DNA of 5,072 bases. Origin: Syntrophomonadaceae bacterium. GTDB taxonomy: Bacteria > Bacillota > Dethiobacteria > DTU022. Below the pieces are notes generated by a model. It was not told the origin of the DNA. It searched no databases and was given only the letters and a program-made list of their open reading frames with translations. The position numbers were made by a program, and so were the translations under genes. Positions within the stretch are counted from its first letter, which is position 1, and each line of letters starts with the position of its first letter. Location: contig SKPU01000217.1 of assembly GCA_007119335.1 (NCBI GenBank), forward strand, positions 1 to 5,072, read 5' to 3'. Shown here in pieces: positions 1 to 5,072 of this stretch.

Positions 1-410
1 CCTTCGCCATGCCGAAAGGACTTCTTCCATTGGCCAGTATAAATTTTCCCGTCAGGCCACGAATATGTGCCATGTCCTTCATAAATACCATTGGAAAATT
101 CACCCTCATACTTTTCACCGCTTGGCCAATAGTAAGTACCGAAACCATGCATCTGGTCATTATACCAATCACCTTCGTACTTACGCCAATCGGCAAAAAG
201 ATAGGTGCCCCGCCCATGCATTCTATCTTCTTTCCACTGACCTTCATATTTGTCACCGTTAGACCAGATAAAGGTGCCTTCGCCGTGGAAGCAACCATTT
301 TTCCACTCCCCGGTGTATCTGCTACCATCTGGCCAGGTCAAAGTGCCCCTGCCATGCGGTTGATTATTGAGAAGTTCCCCCCGGTATTCTCCATCACCGG
401 CTAATTTCAT
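1..410 (-). CDS. MORN-repeat protein, 3' end cut off by the window edge
   Basis: The reading frame begins at an ATG at 408-410 and stays open to the left edge, giving 136 complete codons. After eight residues (MKLAGDGE) the protein is nothing but MORN repeats in a strict 23-residue period: five full copies and the first 14 residues of a sixth, each of the form Y-x-G-x-W/F-x(4-5)-H-G-x-G-T. Repeat 3 has ADW where the others have a W-x-x-G turn, and repeat 5 has EG instead of HG. MORN repeats form an elongated beta-hairpin sheet. In eukaryotes they serve as scaffolds or membrane-lipid contacts, but in bacteria the role is mostly unknown. There is no signal peptide or membrane segment in the visible part, so it is probably cytoplasmic unless a later domain says otherwise. 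An in-frame TGA lies eight codons upstream with no other usual start in between, so the start is firm. The Shine-Dalgarno (GAAAGG, about 13 bases away) is weak. Any C-terminal catalytic or membrane domain would lie outside the window. The family call is firm; the function is unknown. Confidence 0.9.
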   Translation of the reverse strand, partial: MKLAGDGEYRGELLNNQPHGRGTLTWPDGSRYTGEWKNGCFHGEGTFIWSNGDKYEGQWKEDRMHGRGTYLFADWRKYEGDWYNDQMHGFGTYYWPSGEKYEGEFSNGIYEGHGTYSWPDGKIYTGQWKKSFRHGE

Positions 411-449
411 TCCTATCGACAGCCTTTCTCAGAAATATATTCCATTTGA

Positions 450-475
450 TTTTAACTTCTGAATTTTTAACTTCT
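450..475. repeat. Two 11-base direct repeats in the MORN gene leader
   Basis: TTTTAACTTCT occurs at 450-460 and again at 465-475, a 15-base period, with a looser AT-rich continuation next to it. It lies 40-65 bases upstream of the MORN start codon. It could be a protein-binding site or chance in AT-rich DNA. The repeat itself is directly visible; a regulatory role is only a guess. Confidence 0.45.
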
Positions 476-492
476 TAAATTTTTATTTCTAT

Positions 493-535
493 AAGAAACC
501 TGTTTTTTCCTTCTTTCCCGGAAAAAGAGGTTCTT
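493..535. repeat. Long imperfect inverted repeat (hairpin) in the MORN gene leader
   Basis: The inner arms are a perfect seven-base match (TTTTTCC at 504-510 with GGAAAAA at 520-526) around a nine-base loop. They extend outward after a small internal mismatch through ACCT/AGGT and AAGA/TCTT, with one bulged A. On neither strand is the hairpin followed by a run of T, so it is not a standard intrinsic terminator. Its place between the candidate promoter and the MORN start codon means it would sit in the 5' untranslated RNA. Confidence 0.55.
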
Positions 536-553
536 TGCATAATTGAACAATGC

Positions 554-582
554 TTTATATGTAATAACATGATGTCAATGAA
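554..582 (-). promoter_or_regulatory. Candidate sigma-A-type promoter for the MORN gene
   Basis: On the minus strand a TATAAA (554-559, five of six matches to the -10 consensus) is preceded by a 17-base spacer and TTCATT (577-582, a weak -35). A perfect TTGACA overlaps it at 573-578, but its spacer to the same -10 is only 13 bases. If it is used, the 5' leader of the MORN mRNA would be about 140 bases and include the hairpin at 493-535. The geometry is only partly convincing. Confidence 0.35.
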
Positions 583-636
583 GGATTAAATAGGTATCTT
601 TACATATTTATACTCCTCTTTTTAGCCGGGTATACC

Positions 637-1398
637 TTATCCGGCAGACGCGTCCGCTTCTTCACGGTTCTTCTTTTTACGCCAGGAAAGATAGACCATA
701 AATATCCCCAATTCATACAAGATCATTAAGGGAATAGCCATGAGAATCTGGGAGAAGATATCCGGAGGGGTCAGGATAGAAGCAAAAATAATGATGATCA
801 GAAGGGCAAATTTGCGGTTCCGTCGTAAGAAATTTGTGCCCACCAGTCCAATACTGCCCAGAAACCAAAACAATACCGGTATTTGGAACACAAGTCCAAA
901 AGAAAATATAAAGGCTGTGGTAAAAGAAACATAGCGGGCGATGCTGAAAGTGGGCATTAAGTCTGCCCCGGAAAAACCAATAAAAAAATTGAGGGCAAAA
1001 GGTAACACCACAAAATAAGCAAATGAAATACCCAGGCCAAAAAGTATATACATCAGTATAGTTAGCACGCAAGCAGATTTTTTGGTCATCCCTGCTGTGG
1101 CAGTAGCGATAGCAAGCAATTGATAAAGGATTACGGGCAGGGTTATAGTTGCGCTTGTTATAAATGCCAACCTCAGATTGGCAATCAGCGCTTCGGATGG
1201 AGTTAAAAATATCAACTGCATATCAATACCATCAGCATCCAACTCAGCGTAAGCCATGTCTGCGGGTATCAAAAGAATCCGACGTATTTCATCGCTGAAT
1301 GTGAAGCTGGCTATAGCAAAAACAAAAACCATTACTGCAATGATAATTAACCGCTTGCGCAGCTCTTCAAAAAGGCAGATTAGTTTTTCTCTATCCAT
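637..1398 (-). CDS. tatC: Divergent twin-arginine translocase subunit TatC
   Basis: The 253-residue product has the usual TatC length and six hydrophobic segments. TatC is the membrane core of the Tat pathway, which recognises folded, twin-arginine-tagged proteins and recruits TatA. Family hallmarks are clear: ELRKRL near the N terminus (12-17), FLTPSEA (64-70), LPVILYQ (87-93), FAYFVVLP (126-133), LTPPDIFSQ (209-217, with the conserved Asp213) and the AIP...LYELG stretch at 221-231. Several usual key residues are not there. By alignment to the E. coli protein from memory, Phe94 falls on Ile97, and there is no acidic residue anywhere from 94 to 130 where Glu103 of the twin-arginine site belongs (the site reads TAGMTKK). 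Glu170 is Gln172 (FGLVFQIPV), and the N-terminal His before the ELR motif is also missing. The start is the only ATG possible: the frame runs back without another start to the TAA of the upstream TPR gene, 33 bases away. The purine-rich Shine-Dalgarno at 1414-1428 is unusually far from it. No tatA is nearby. The family is certain; activity as an ordinary Tat receptor is not. Confidence 0.93.
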   Translation of the reverse strand: MDREKLICLFEELRKRLIIIAVMVFVFAIASFTFSDEIRRILLIPADMAYAELDADGIDMQLIFLTPSEALIANLRLAFITSATITLPVILYQLLAIATATAGMTKKSACVLTILMYILFGLGISFAYFVVLPFALNFFIGFSGADLMPTFSIARYVSFTTAFIFSFGLVFQIPVLFWFLGSIGLVGTNFLRRNRKFALLIIIIFASILTPPDIFSQILMAIPLMILYELGIFMVYLSWRKKKNREEADASAG

Positions 1399-1413
1399 AA
1401 GGTTTCTACTTAA

Positions 1414-1428
1414 CTCTTCCTTTCCCCT
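1414..1428 (-). promoter_or_regulatory. Distant Shine-Dalgarno candidate for tatC
   Basis: The minus strand reads AGGGGAAAGGAAGAG just after the TPR stop codon. Its 3' end is 15 bases from the tatC ATG, longer than the usual 5-10, and nothing better lies closer. Translation of tatC may depend on coupling to the upstream TPR gene. Confidence 0.4.
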
Positions 1429-1431
1429 GTT

Positions 1432-2247
1432 TTAGTCGAAGGGTATAGGATCTGCCTCATCATCGTTGTCAGCCTGTAGATGATTAAGATAGTTCAGAGC
1501 TTCTGAATAAATAACACTTTCTTCGCTTTCTTCCTCCAAAATTTCCTCCAGTATAGCTTCGGCAGTAACCGGGTCATCTAAAAACTCACCCAGTAATACA
1601 GAATATATGTACTGCTCTTCAGTATCCGCCCTACCATCGGCAACCCGACCATCAAGGTAACTGTACAACCAGTCAACTTCTTCTCGGGATTTTTGTTCTT
1701 TATCAACCGAAGACAATAATCCAATCAGAGAGAGGTGAATCATCGGTTCGGGATTTTCGTGCAAAACCTCCTGCAAAGCATCTATTTCTTCTTCAATTGC
1801 CTTTTCGTCCTCCCCCATTTCAAAATAGAGGTTGAGCAAATTAAGGCGGTGTTCAGGATTATCCGGCTCTTTATCAACGAGGGTCTCACTTAGAGCAAGT
1901 AACCTCTCCTGATCCTCTTCTAAAGAGTCCGAATCATCAAAATAGATCTGTTTAATAAATATTAAATAGCGATAATTATCAGCCAGTTCCTGAAGGACGA
2001 CTGGACTAGGCTCATCGTGTTCTTCCAGATATTCTTCCAGGCGATCCACCTCGCCTTCATAATAAGCCAGATAGTCCTCCGGTTCAGGATCGGCCTGCTG
2101 ATTCTGCATCACAGATTCGCCACCGATGGCCTGGCCGATATAACCGCCTACTACTGAAGCAACCATCCCGAATGCGAGGATTCCCGCCACTATAGCAGCC
2201 CAGCGCTGATTTTTCAAAGTCTTAGGCCTTTCTTTTTTTTGTGCCAA
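1432..2247 (-). CDS. Membrane-anchored, highly acidic TPR-like protein
   Basis: The 271-residue protein starts with a basic segment (residues 1-15: several Lys/Arg), then one hydrophobic helix at about 16-42 that ends in a glycine zipper (Gly34, Gly38, Gly42). By the positive-inside rule the remaining 228 residues should lie outside the membrane. That part is predicted mainly helical, with helix-pair stretches that look like TPRs (about 112-145, 146-180 and 210-257; for example NPEHRLNLLNLYFEMGEDEK), and it is strikingly acidic: about 67 Asp/Glu against 12 Lys/Arg by hand count. TPRs are protein-binding scaffolds; no enzyme motif is visible. There is no twin-arginine or lipobox motif. The start is a TTG: an in-frame TAA lies two codons upstream, the next Met is inside the membrane helix, and GGGGGGA sits seven bases before the TTG. 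The gene lies 20 bases after the zinc-ribbon gene and 33 bases before tatC, so it is probably cotranscribed with both and might work with TatC. TPR assignment is by eye; specific function is unknown. Confidence 0.8.
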   Translation of the reverse strand: MAQKKERPKTLKNQRWAAIVAGILAFGMVASVVGGYIGQAIGGESVMQNQQADPEPEDYLAYYEGEVDRLEEYLEEHDEPSPVVLQELADNYRYLIFIKQIYFDDSDSLEEDQERLLALSETLVDKEPDNPEHRLNLLNLYFEMGEDEKAIEEEIDALQEVLHENPEPMIHLSLIGLLSSVDKEQKSREEVDWLYSYLDGRVADGRADTEEQYIYSVLLGEFLDDPVTAEAILEEILEEESEESVIYSEALNYLNHLQADNDDEADPIPFD

Positions 2248-2253
2248 ACTTTA

Positions 2254-2260
2254 TCCCCCC
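2254..2260 (-). promoter_or_regulatory. Ribosome binding site fixing the TTG start of the TPR gene
   Basis: GGGGGGA on the minus strand lies seven bases upstream of the TTG at 2245-2247. Together with the in-frame TAA at 2251-2253 it supports TTG as the true start. Confidence 0.65.
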
Positions 2261-2267
2261 ACATAAA

Positions 2268-2984
2268 TTACTGACAGTCAAGGTTAACCAGCAATCTTCC
2301 ACAGTTTTCACAATACACCATTGCACTCGGATTGTAAAGATGTCCGCGCTGGGCAGCTGATATAAAAACCCGGCATCCACCGCATATATCGCCATCTACT
2401 CTGGCCATACCCTGTCCCTGATTTTTTTGGGACAATATCAAGTATTTATCAAGATATTTTTTTTCAATCTTTTCAGCAAGTTGGCCCCGTTCTGCCTCCA
2501 GTTTAGCTAATTCCTGGTTTAAATGATCGAGATCACTTTCAAGCTGATTTTCTTTTTCCTGAAGCTCCTGCTTGCTTTTTTTTAACTTTTCTTCTGTAAC
2601 CTGGATTTCAACTTCCTGTCTTTCGATTGATTCCATAAGCAACAAAATATCCTCTTCCAGCTTCTTTTTTTCTTCAGCCAGCAAATCCATTTTACGCTGC
2701 ATCTGGGTAAGTTCTTTGACATTCTTAATTTTACCCTCATACATGCTTTCATTTAGCTCATTACGTTCGTCCACAATTTTTTGTTCCCGCATTTCTAATT
2801 GTTTTAAAGATTTGCGATCAACATTAAGCTGCTCATTTTGAGCTAAATGCTCCTTTTCCAGGGCTTCTATACTTTCCCTGGCTTCATTCACCCCACTAAG
2901 TGAAGGCGCCTCTTCAATATTTTTCTTTAATTCCATGATGGAAAGGTCCAACTCCTGCAAGTTCCATAACAACTTCAACTGCAA
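2268..2984 (-). CDS. Coiled-coil C4-type zinc-ribbon protein (CT398/CdsZ-like family)
   Basis: The 238-residue product has a long heptad-rich alpha-helical hairpin from about residue 8 to 185, with the family's typical loop motif MYEGKIKNVKELTQMQ near 81-96. It is followed by a C-terminal zinc ribbon with CGGC at 201-204 and CENC at 225-228, which should bind one zinc. This domain pair matches the zf-RING_7 family that includes Chlamydia CT398/CdsZ, reported to contact sigma-54 and a secretion ATPase. In Firmicutes the function is not settled, and the gene is often found next to Nif3/YqfO genes, as here. It is cytoplasmic, with no signal or membrane segment. The start is a TTG (2982-2984) with GAGGGG nine bases upstream; there is no suitable ATG near the N terminus and the protein matches the family from the first residues. 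An intrinsic terminator lies between this gene and the Nif3 gene, so it may head a separate unit with the TPR gene and tatC. Family confidence is high, role unknown. Confidence 0.9.
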   Translation of the reverse strand: MQLKLLWNLQELDLSIMELKKNIEEAPSLSGVNEARESIEALEKEHLAQNEQLNVDRKSLKQLEMREQKIVDERNELNESMYEGKIKNVKELTQMQRKMDLLAEEKKKLEEDILLLMESIERQEVEIQVTEEKLKKSKQELQEKENQLESDLDHLNQELAKLEAERGQLAEKIEKKYLDKYLILSQKNQGQGMARVDGDICGGCRVFISAAQRGHLYNPSAMVYCENCGRLLVNLDCQ

Positions 2985-2991
2985 ATTTAAA

Positions 2992-3000
2992 CACCCCTCT
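2992..3000 (-). promoter_or_regulatory. Ribosome binding site for the TTG start of the zinc-ribbon gene
   Basis: AGAGGGGTG on the minus strand places GAGGGG nine bases before the TTG codon at 2982-2984, good spacing for a Gram-positive start. It supports TTG as the initiator. Confidence 0.65.
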
Positions 3001-3019
3001 CAAAATAGATCAACAGAAA

Positions 3020-3048
3020 TAAAAAAGAGTAGGTTTTTAACCTACTCT
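3020..3048 (-). terminator. Intrinsic terminator after the Nif3-like gene
   Basis: A perfect ten-base stem (AGAGTAGGTT at 3026-3035 with AACCTACTCT at 3039-3048) closes a three-base loop. On the minus strand the stem is followed directly by a run of T (3021-3025 and the adjoining base). It lies seven bases beyond the Nif3 stop codon and about 36 bases before the zinc-ribbon start, so it should end or attenuate transcription between them. Confidence 0.9.
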
Positions 3049-3054
3049 CAATGG

Positions 3055-4173
3055 TTAGCTCCAACCTGTTGAAACTGAAGTTTGCAAGCAAACCTCAGTT
3101 TCATAGTTATCCGTAGCTAAACGTTCCTCCAGGTAGTGCTGAAGATATACAACTCCCGGCCATTCAGTAACATCGTGGCCGGCATCAATTAAAGCCAGAT
3201 CTAATGCCTGGGCCTTCTTTAAATCATGATAACGGAAATCGCCTGAAATTAGAACCTCTGCCCCCTGCCGGGAAGCATTTTCAATTAACGAGCCACCACT
3301 TCCTCCACAAAGAGCAACCTGCCTGATCTGGTGCTTTTTAGACGGCCAGTAGCGCAAACTAACGGGCTTTAAAGATCTGTGACAGGTATCAATCAATTGT
3401 TCCAGGAAAATAGGATCCTTGAGCTTTAAATTCAAACCTAATCCAATTTCCCTGCCCTCCAGGGCAAGCTGATAAAGATCGTAAGCAACTTCTTCATAAG
3501 GATGAGCTTCCAGAAGTGCATTAATAACTCTTGAGCGGCGGGTAGCCGGCAAGATTGTCTCCAGGCGCATTTCATCAACCTTTTCCAACTGACCATGACT
3601 CCCCATAAATGGATCTGTGCCTTTTCCGGGCATGAACGTTCCCGTCCCGGGCAATTGAAAGGTACAGTGACTATAATCGCCCAGCTGACCGGCACCGGCT
3701 GCAGCCAGGGCATCCCGGATCTTGTCCTCATAGCCGGCAGGAACAAAAACAACCAACTTTAGAAGCTGTTCACTGCCGGTGACCTCTAAAACGGTGGCTT
3801 CTCTGGCCGGCAAACCTAAGGTTTTGGCCAAACGATAACTGACCCCGCGCGGAGCTGCATCATAATTAGTATGGGCGCTGAATATATTTAAACCCTTTCT
3901 GATGGCCGAGGCAATCAGGGCGCCTTCAGGATAGCTTTCATCGATGGACGAAAGTTTGTTATAAAAGAAGGGATGGTGTGTTATAAGCATTTCTGCTCCG
4001 ATTGAATCTGCCTCTTTAACTGCATTTTGGTCCGGATCCAGAGCGACAAGTATTTTTTTAATCCCTGCTTCAGGGTTACCCAGCTGTAAGCCAACCGAAT
4101 CACCGGACAACGCAATAGAAGACGGGGCGAGTTCTTCCATGTAGTTAATCACTGTCTTAACTTTGGCCTGCAT
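3055..4173 (-). CDS. Nif3/YqfO-like dinuclear metal-centre protein (DUF34)
   Basis: The product is 372 residues, the length of the Gram-positive YqfO type, in which a PII/CutA-like domain (here roughly residues 134-240) is inserted between the two halves of the Nif3 fold. The expected metal ligands are all present: the His pair in ITHHPFF (66-67), Asp105 in AHTNYDA, and His333 and Glu337 in DAGHDVTE; GDFRYHD (312-318) is a further family motif. Homologues form hexameric rings with a two-metal site. The family is often annotated as GTP cyclohydrolase I type 2, but that activity is not established generally, and metal-handling roles have been proposed. It is cytoplasmic. A GTG nine bases upstream (4180-4182) is in frame but lies inside the Shine-Dalgarno sequence AAGGGAGGT, so the ATG at 4171-4173 is the better start. 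The gene begins 76 bases after the aminotransferase stop and ends just before a strong terminator. The tail after about residue 350 is not the common T-x-P-F ending, a small variation. Confidence 0.93.
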   Translation of the reverse strand: MQAKVKTVINYMEELAPSSIALSGDSVGLQLGNPEAGIKKILVALDPDQNAVKEADSIGAEMLITHHPFFYNKLSSIDESYPEGALIASAIRKGLNIFSAHTNYDAAPRGVSYRLAKTLGLPAREATVLEVTGSEQLLKLVVFVPAGYEDKIRDALAAAGAGQLGDYSHCTFQLPGTGTFMPGKGTDPFMGSHGQLEKVDEMRLETILPATRRSRVINALLEAHPYEEVAYDLYQLALEGREIGLGLNLKLKDPIFLEQLIDTCHRSLKPVSLRYWPSKKHQIRQVALCGGSGGSLIENASRQGAEVLISGDFRYHDLKKAQALDLALIDAGHDVTEWPGVVYLQHYLEERLATDNYETEVCLQTSVSTGWS

Positions 4174-4180
4174 TATTTCC

Positions 4181-4189
4181 ACCTCCCTT
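4181..4189 (-). promoter_or_regulatory. Strong ribosome binding site for the Nif3-like gene
   Basis: AAGGGAGGT on the minus strand is an almost ideal anti-16S match, with its GGAGG about eight bases before the ATG at 4171-4173. An upstream in-frame GTG overlaps it and so is unlikely to be the start. Confidence 0.8.
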
Positions 4190-4249
4190 GATCCTCTGAT
4201 AATAAGTTAATGTAACAACTATCAGCTTACACACAAATACCGGCGGAAG

Positions 4250-5072
4250 TTAGCTGCCACCAGCATAACATTCAGCTTGCACCTTCTTCTGGAACTCATC
4301 GATCAAGCTTTTGCAGATCGGACCGGTGGAAATTTCTTTAACCGGTCTTCCATCAATCCTGCTCACAGGCATAATTTCTAATCCGGTAGAAGTGGTCCAC
4401 ACTTCAGAAGCATGCTTTAAATCATCTACTGAAAAAGCTTTTTCTGAAACAGGAACTTCAAGTTGACTTAATAAATCAAGAACAATATTCCTGGTAATAC
4501 CGGTTAAAATCAATTTTGATTGCGGATGGGTACGCACTGTCCCATCGATTACAGCAAAAACATTAGTCCGGGTTCCTTCTGTAACAGTGCCGTCCGAACG
4601 ATATAATATGGCTTCTGCCGCACCGGCTTCATAAGCTTTTTGGAGTGCATAAACATTGGGCAGCAAATTAATTGATTTAATGTAACAGTTCAGCCATCGC
4701 TCATCAGGCAAAGTTATGCAATCAGCTGGGTTGAGTTGTTCACTGTGAAGAGGCCCTTCATATGAACGGACATACATAATCATAGTGGGTGAATTCCCTA
4801 AGGGGAATAGATGGCCTCGCGGAGCGCTGCCTCTGGTTACCTGCATATATAAATAACCATCAGTACAATTACTCTGCTCCATTAAAGCCTCTACACTCTT
4901 TTCTATTTCAGGAAGAGTATAAGGTATTTCAATCTCTATAGCATTAGCGCTTCTTTGCAGTCTTTCCAGGTGTGCTTGCAGGTAAAAAGGTCTTCCATTA
5001 TATATTTTTACTAAATCATAAACCCCGTCACCAAAAAGGTACCCTCGATCTTCAATTGGGACTTTTGCTTCA
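4250..5072 (-). CDS. dat: D-amino-acid (D-alanine) aminotransferase, 5' end cut off
   Basis: This PLP-dependent fold-type IV transaminase interconverts D-alanine plus 2-oxoglutarate with pyruvate plus D-glutamate, supplying D-amino acids for peptidoglycan in the cytoplasm. The frame is open to the right edge, and 273 residues are visible. By comparison with Bacillus D-amino-acid aminotransferase (about 282 residues) only about 14 N-terminal residues are missing, so the Met at 4880-4882 is internal and not the start. Visible hallmarks, numbered from the first whole codon: EDRGYLFGDGVYD (7-19) with the active-site Tyr18; QVTRGSAPRGHLFP (77-90), whose Arg85 and His87 form the carboxylate trap typical of the D-specific enzyme; the PLP lysine Lys132 in YIKSINLL; the cofactor-contacting Glu165 in VTEGTRTNVF; LTGITRN (189-195); and TTSTGLEIMPV near 226-236. 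Branched-chain aminotransferase and aminodeoxychorismate lyase are relatives, but the R-x-H motif and overall match favour the D-amino-acid enzyme. The stop is 76 bases before the Nif3-like gene with no terminator between them, so cotranscription is plausible. Confidence 0.9.
   Translation of the reverse strand, partial: EAKVPIEDRGYLFGDGVYDLVKIYNGRPFYLQAHLERLQRSANAIEIEIPYTLPEIEKSVEALMEQSNCTDGYLYMQVTRGSAPRGHLFPLGNSPTMIMYVRSYEGPLHSEQLNPADCITLPDERWLNCYIKSINLLPNVYALQKAYEAGAAEAILYRSDGTVTEGTRTNVFAVIDGTVRTHPQSKLILTGITRNIVLDLLSQLEVPVSEKAFSVDDLKHASEVWTTSTGLEIMPVSRIDGRPVKEISTGPICKSLIDEFQKKVQAECYAGGS

Larger units (their letters stand above)
411..636. other. AT-rich intergenic region between tatC and the MORN gene
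   Basis: This is the only sizeable gap in the window (226 bases). It holds no convincing protein gene. Read on the minus strand from tatC towards the MORN gene it contains, in order, a GGTATACC palindrome just after the tatC stop, a candidate promoter near 554-582, a long imperfect hairpin at 493-535, a tandem pair of 11-base repeats at 450-475 and a possible 10-codon leader ORF at 413-445. I see no U-tract-backed terminator for tatC, so readthrough from tatC into the MORN gene is possible. Confidence 0.6.

Noticed and set aside
9..404. Long plus-strand open frame over the MORN gene
   Set aside because: It is the antisense shadow of a clear minus-strand MORN array with strict 23-residue periodicity; the plus-strand translation shows no family features.
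625..645. Inverted repeat GCCGG/CCGGC over the tatC stop codon as a terminator
   Set aside because: The stem is only five bases with an 11-base loop and is followed on the minus strand by A-rich, not T-rich, sequence.
713..1072. Second minus-strand open frame inside tatC
   Set aside because: It lies in another frame of a well-supported TatC gene and has no recognisable features.
1432..2247. TPR-like protein as a Tat substrate or lipoprotein
   Set aside because: The N terminus has no consecutive arginines and no lipobox cysteine (the protein has no cysteine), and the long uncleaved hydrophobic helix looks like an anchor.
3438..3752. Second minus-strand open frame inside the Nif3-like gene
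   Set aside because: It is an alternative-frame shadow within the insert domain of an intact, well-conserved gene.
4174..4249. Promoter between the aminotransferase and Nif3-like genes (TTGTGT, 16 bases, TACATT on the minus strand)
   Set aside because: Both hexamers are weak and the spacing is short of ideal; a CTGATA/TATCAG inverted repeat here is only six bases with an 18-base loop. Cotranscription explains the layout as well.
4250..4882. Aminotransferase starting at the Met at 4880-4882
   Set aside because: The frame stays open to the window edge and the upstream residues carry conserved family motifs (DRGYLFGDGVYD), so this Met is internal.

Overview
The window looks like a piece of a low-to-moderate GC Firmicutes (class Clostridia) chromosome. 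I infer this from the gene families (a D-amino-acid transaminase of the Gram-positive type, a Nif3/YqfO protein with the middle insert domain, a coiled-coil C4 zinc-ribbon protein), strong purine-rich Shine-Dalgarno sequences and TTG start codons. The genus cannot be fixed from sequence alone. A syntrophomonad-like or alkaliphilic clostridium is a guess, suggested partly by one very acidic extracytoplasmic protein.

All six genes are on the minus strand, so the order of transcription is from high to low coordinates. At the right edge, cut off at its 5' end, is a PLP fold-type IV D-amino-acid aminotransferase (4250-5072). After a 76-base gap comes the Nif3-like dinuclear metal-centre protein (3055-4173), which closes with a clear intrinsic terminator (3020-3048). 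A second unit follows with tight spacing: a coiled-coil zinc-ribbon protein (2268-2984), a membrane-anchored, extremely acidic TPR-like protein (1432-2247) and a TatC translocase subunit (637-1398). After a 226-base AT-rich intergenic region with a candidate promoter, a long imperfect hairpin and a short direct repeat comes a MORN-repeat protein (1-410) that runs off the left edge.

The first two genes are housekeeping: D-glutamate/D-alanine supply for the cell wall, and a conserved metal-binding protein of unsettled role. The most unusual part is the TPR-TatC pair. TatC keeps the family fold and several hallmark motifs, but lacks the residues that correspond to E. coli Phe94, Glu103 (twin-arginine recognition) and Glu170. 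The gene just upstream encodes a single-pass protein with a glycine-zipper membrane segment and a domain outside the membrane carrying about 67 acidic against 12 basic residues. No tatA/tatB gene and no twin-arginine substrate is in the window. The idea that these two proteins act together, perhaps with altered substrate recognition, is inference from position and missing residues. No RNA genes, insertion sequences or CRISPR arrays were seen.
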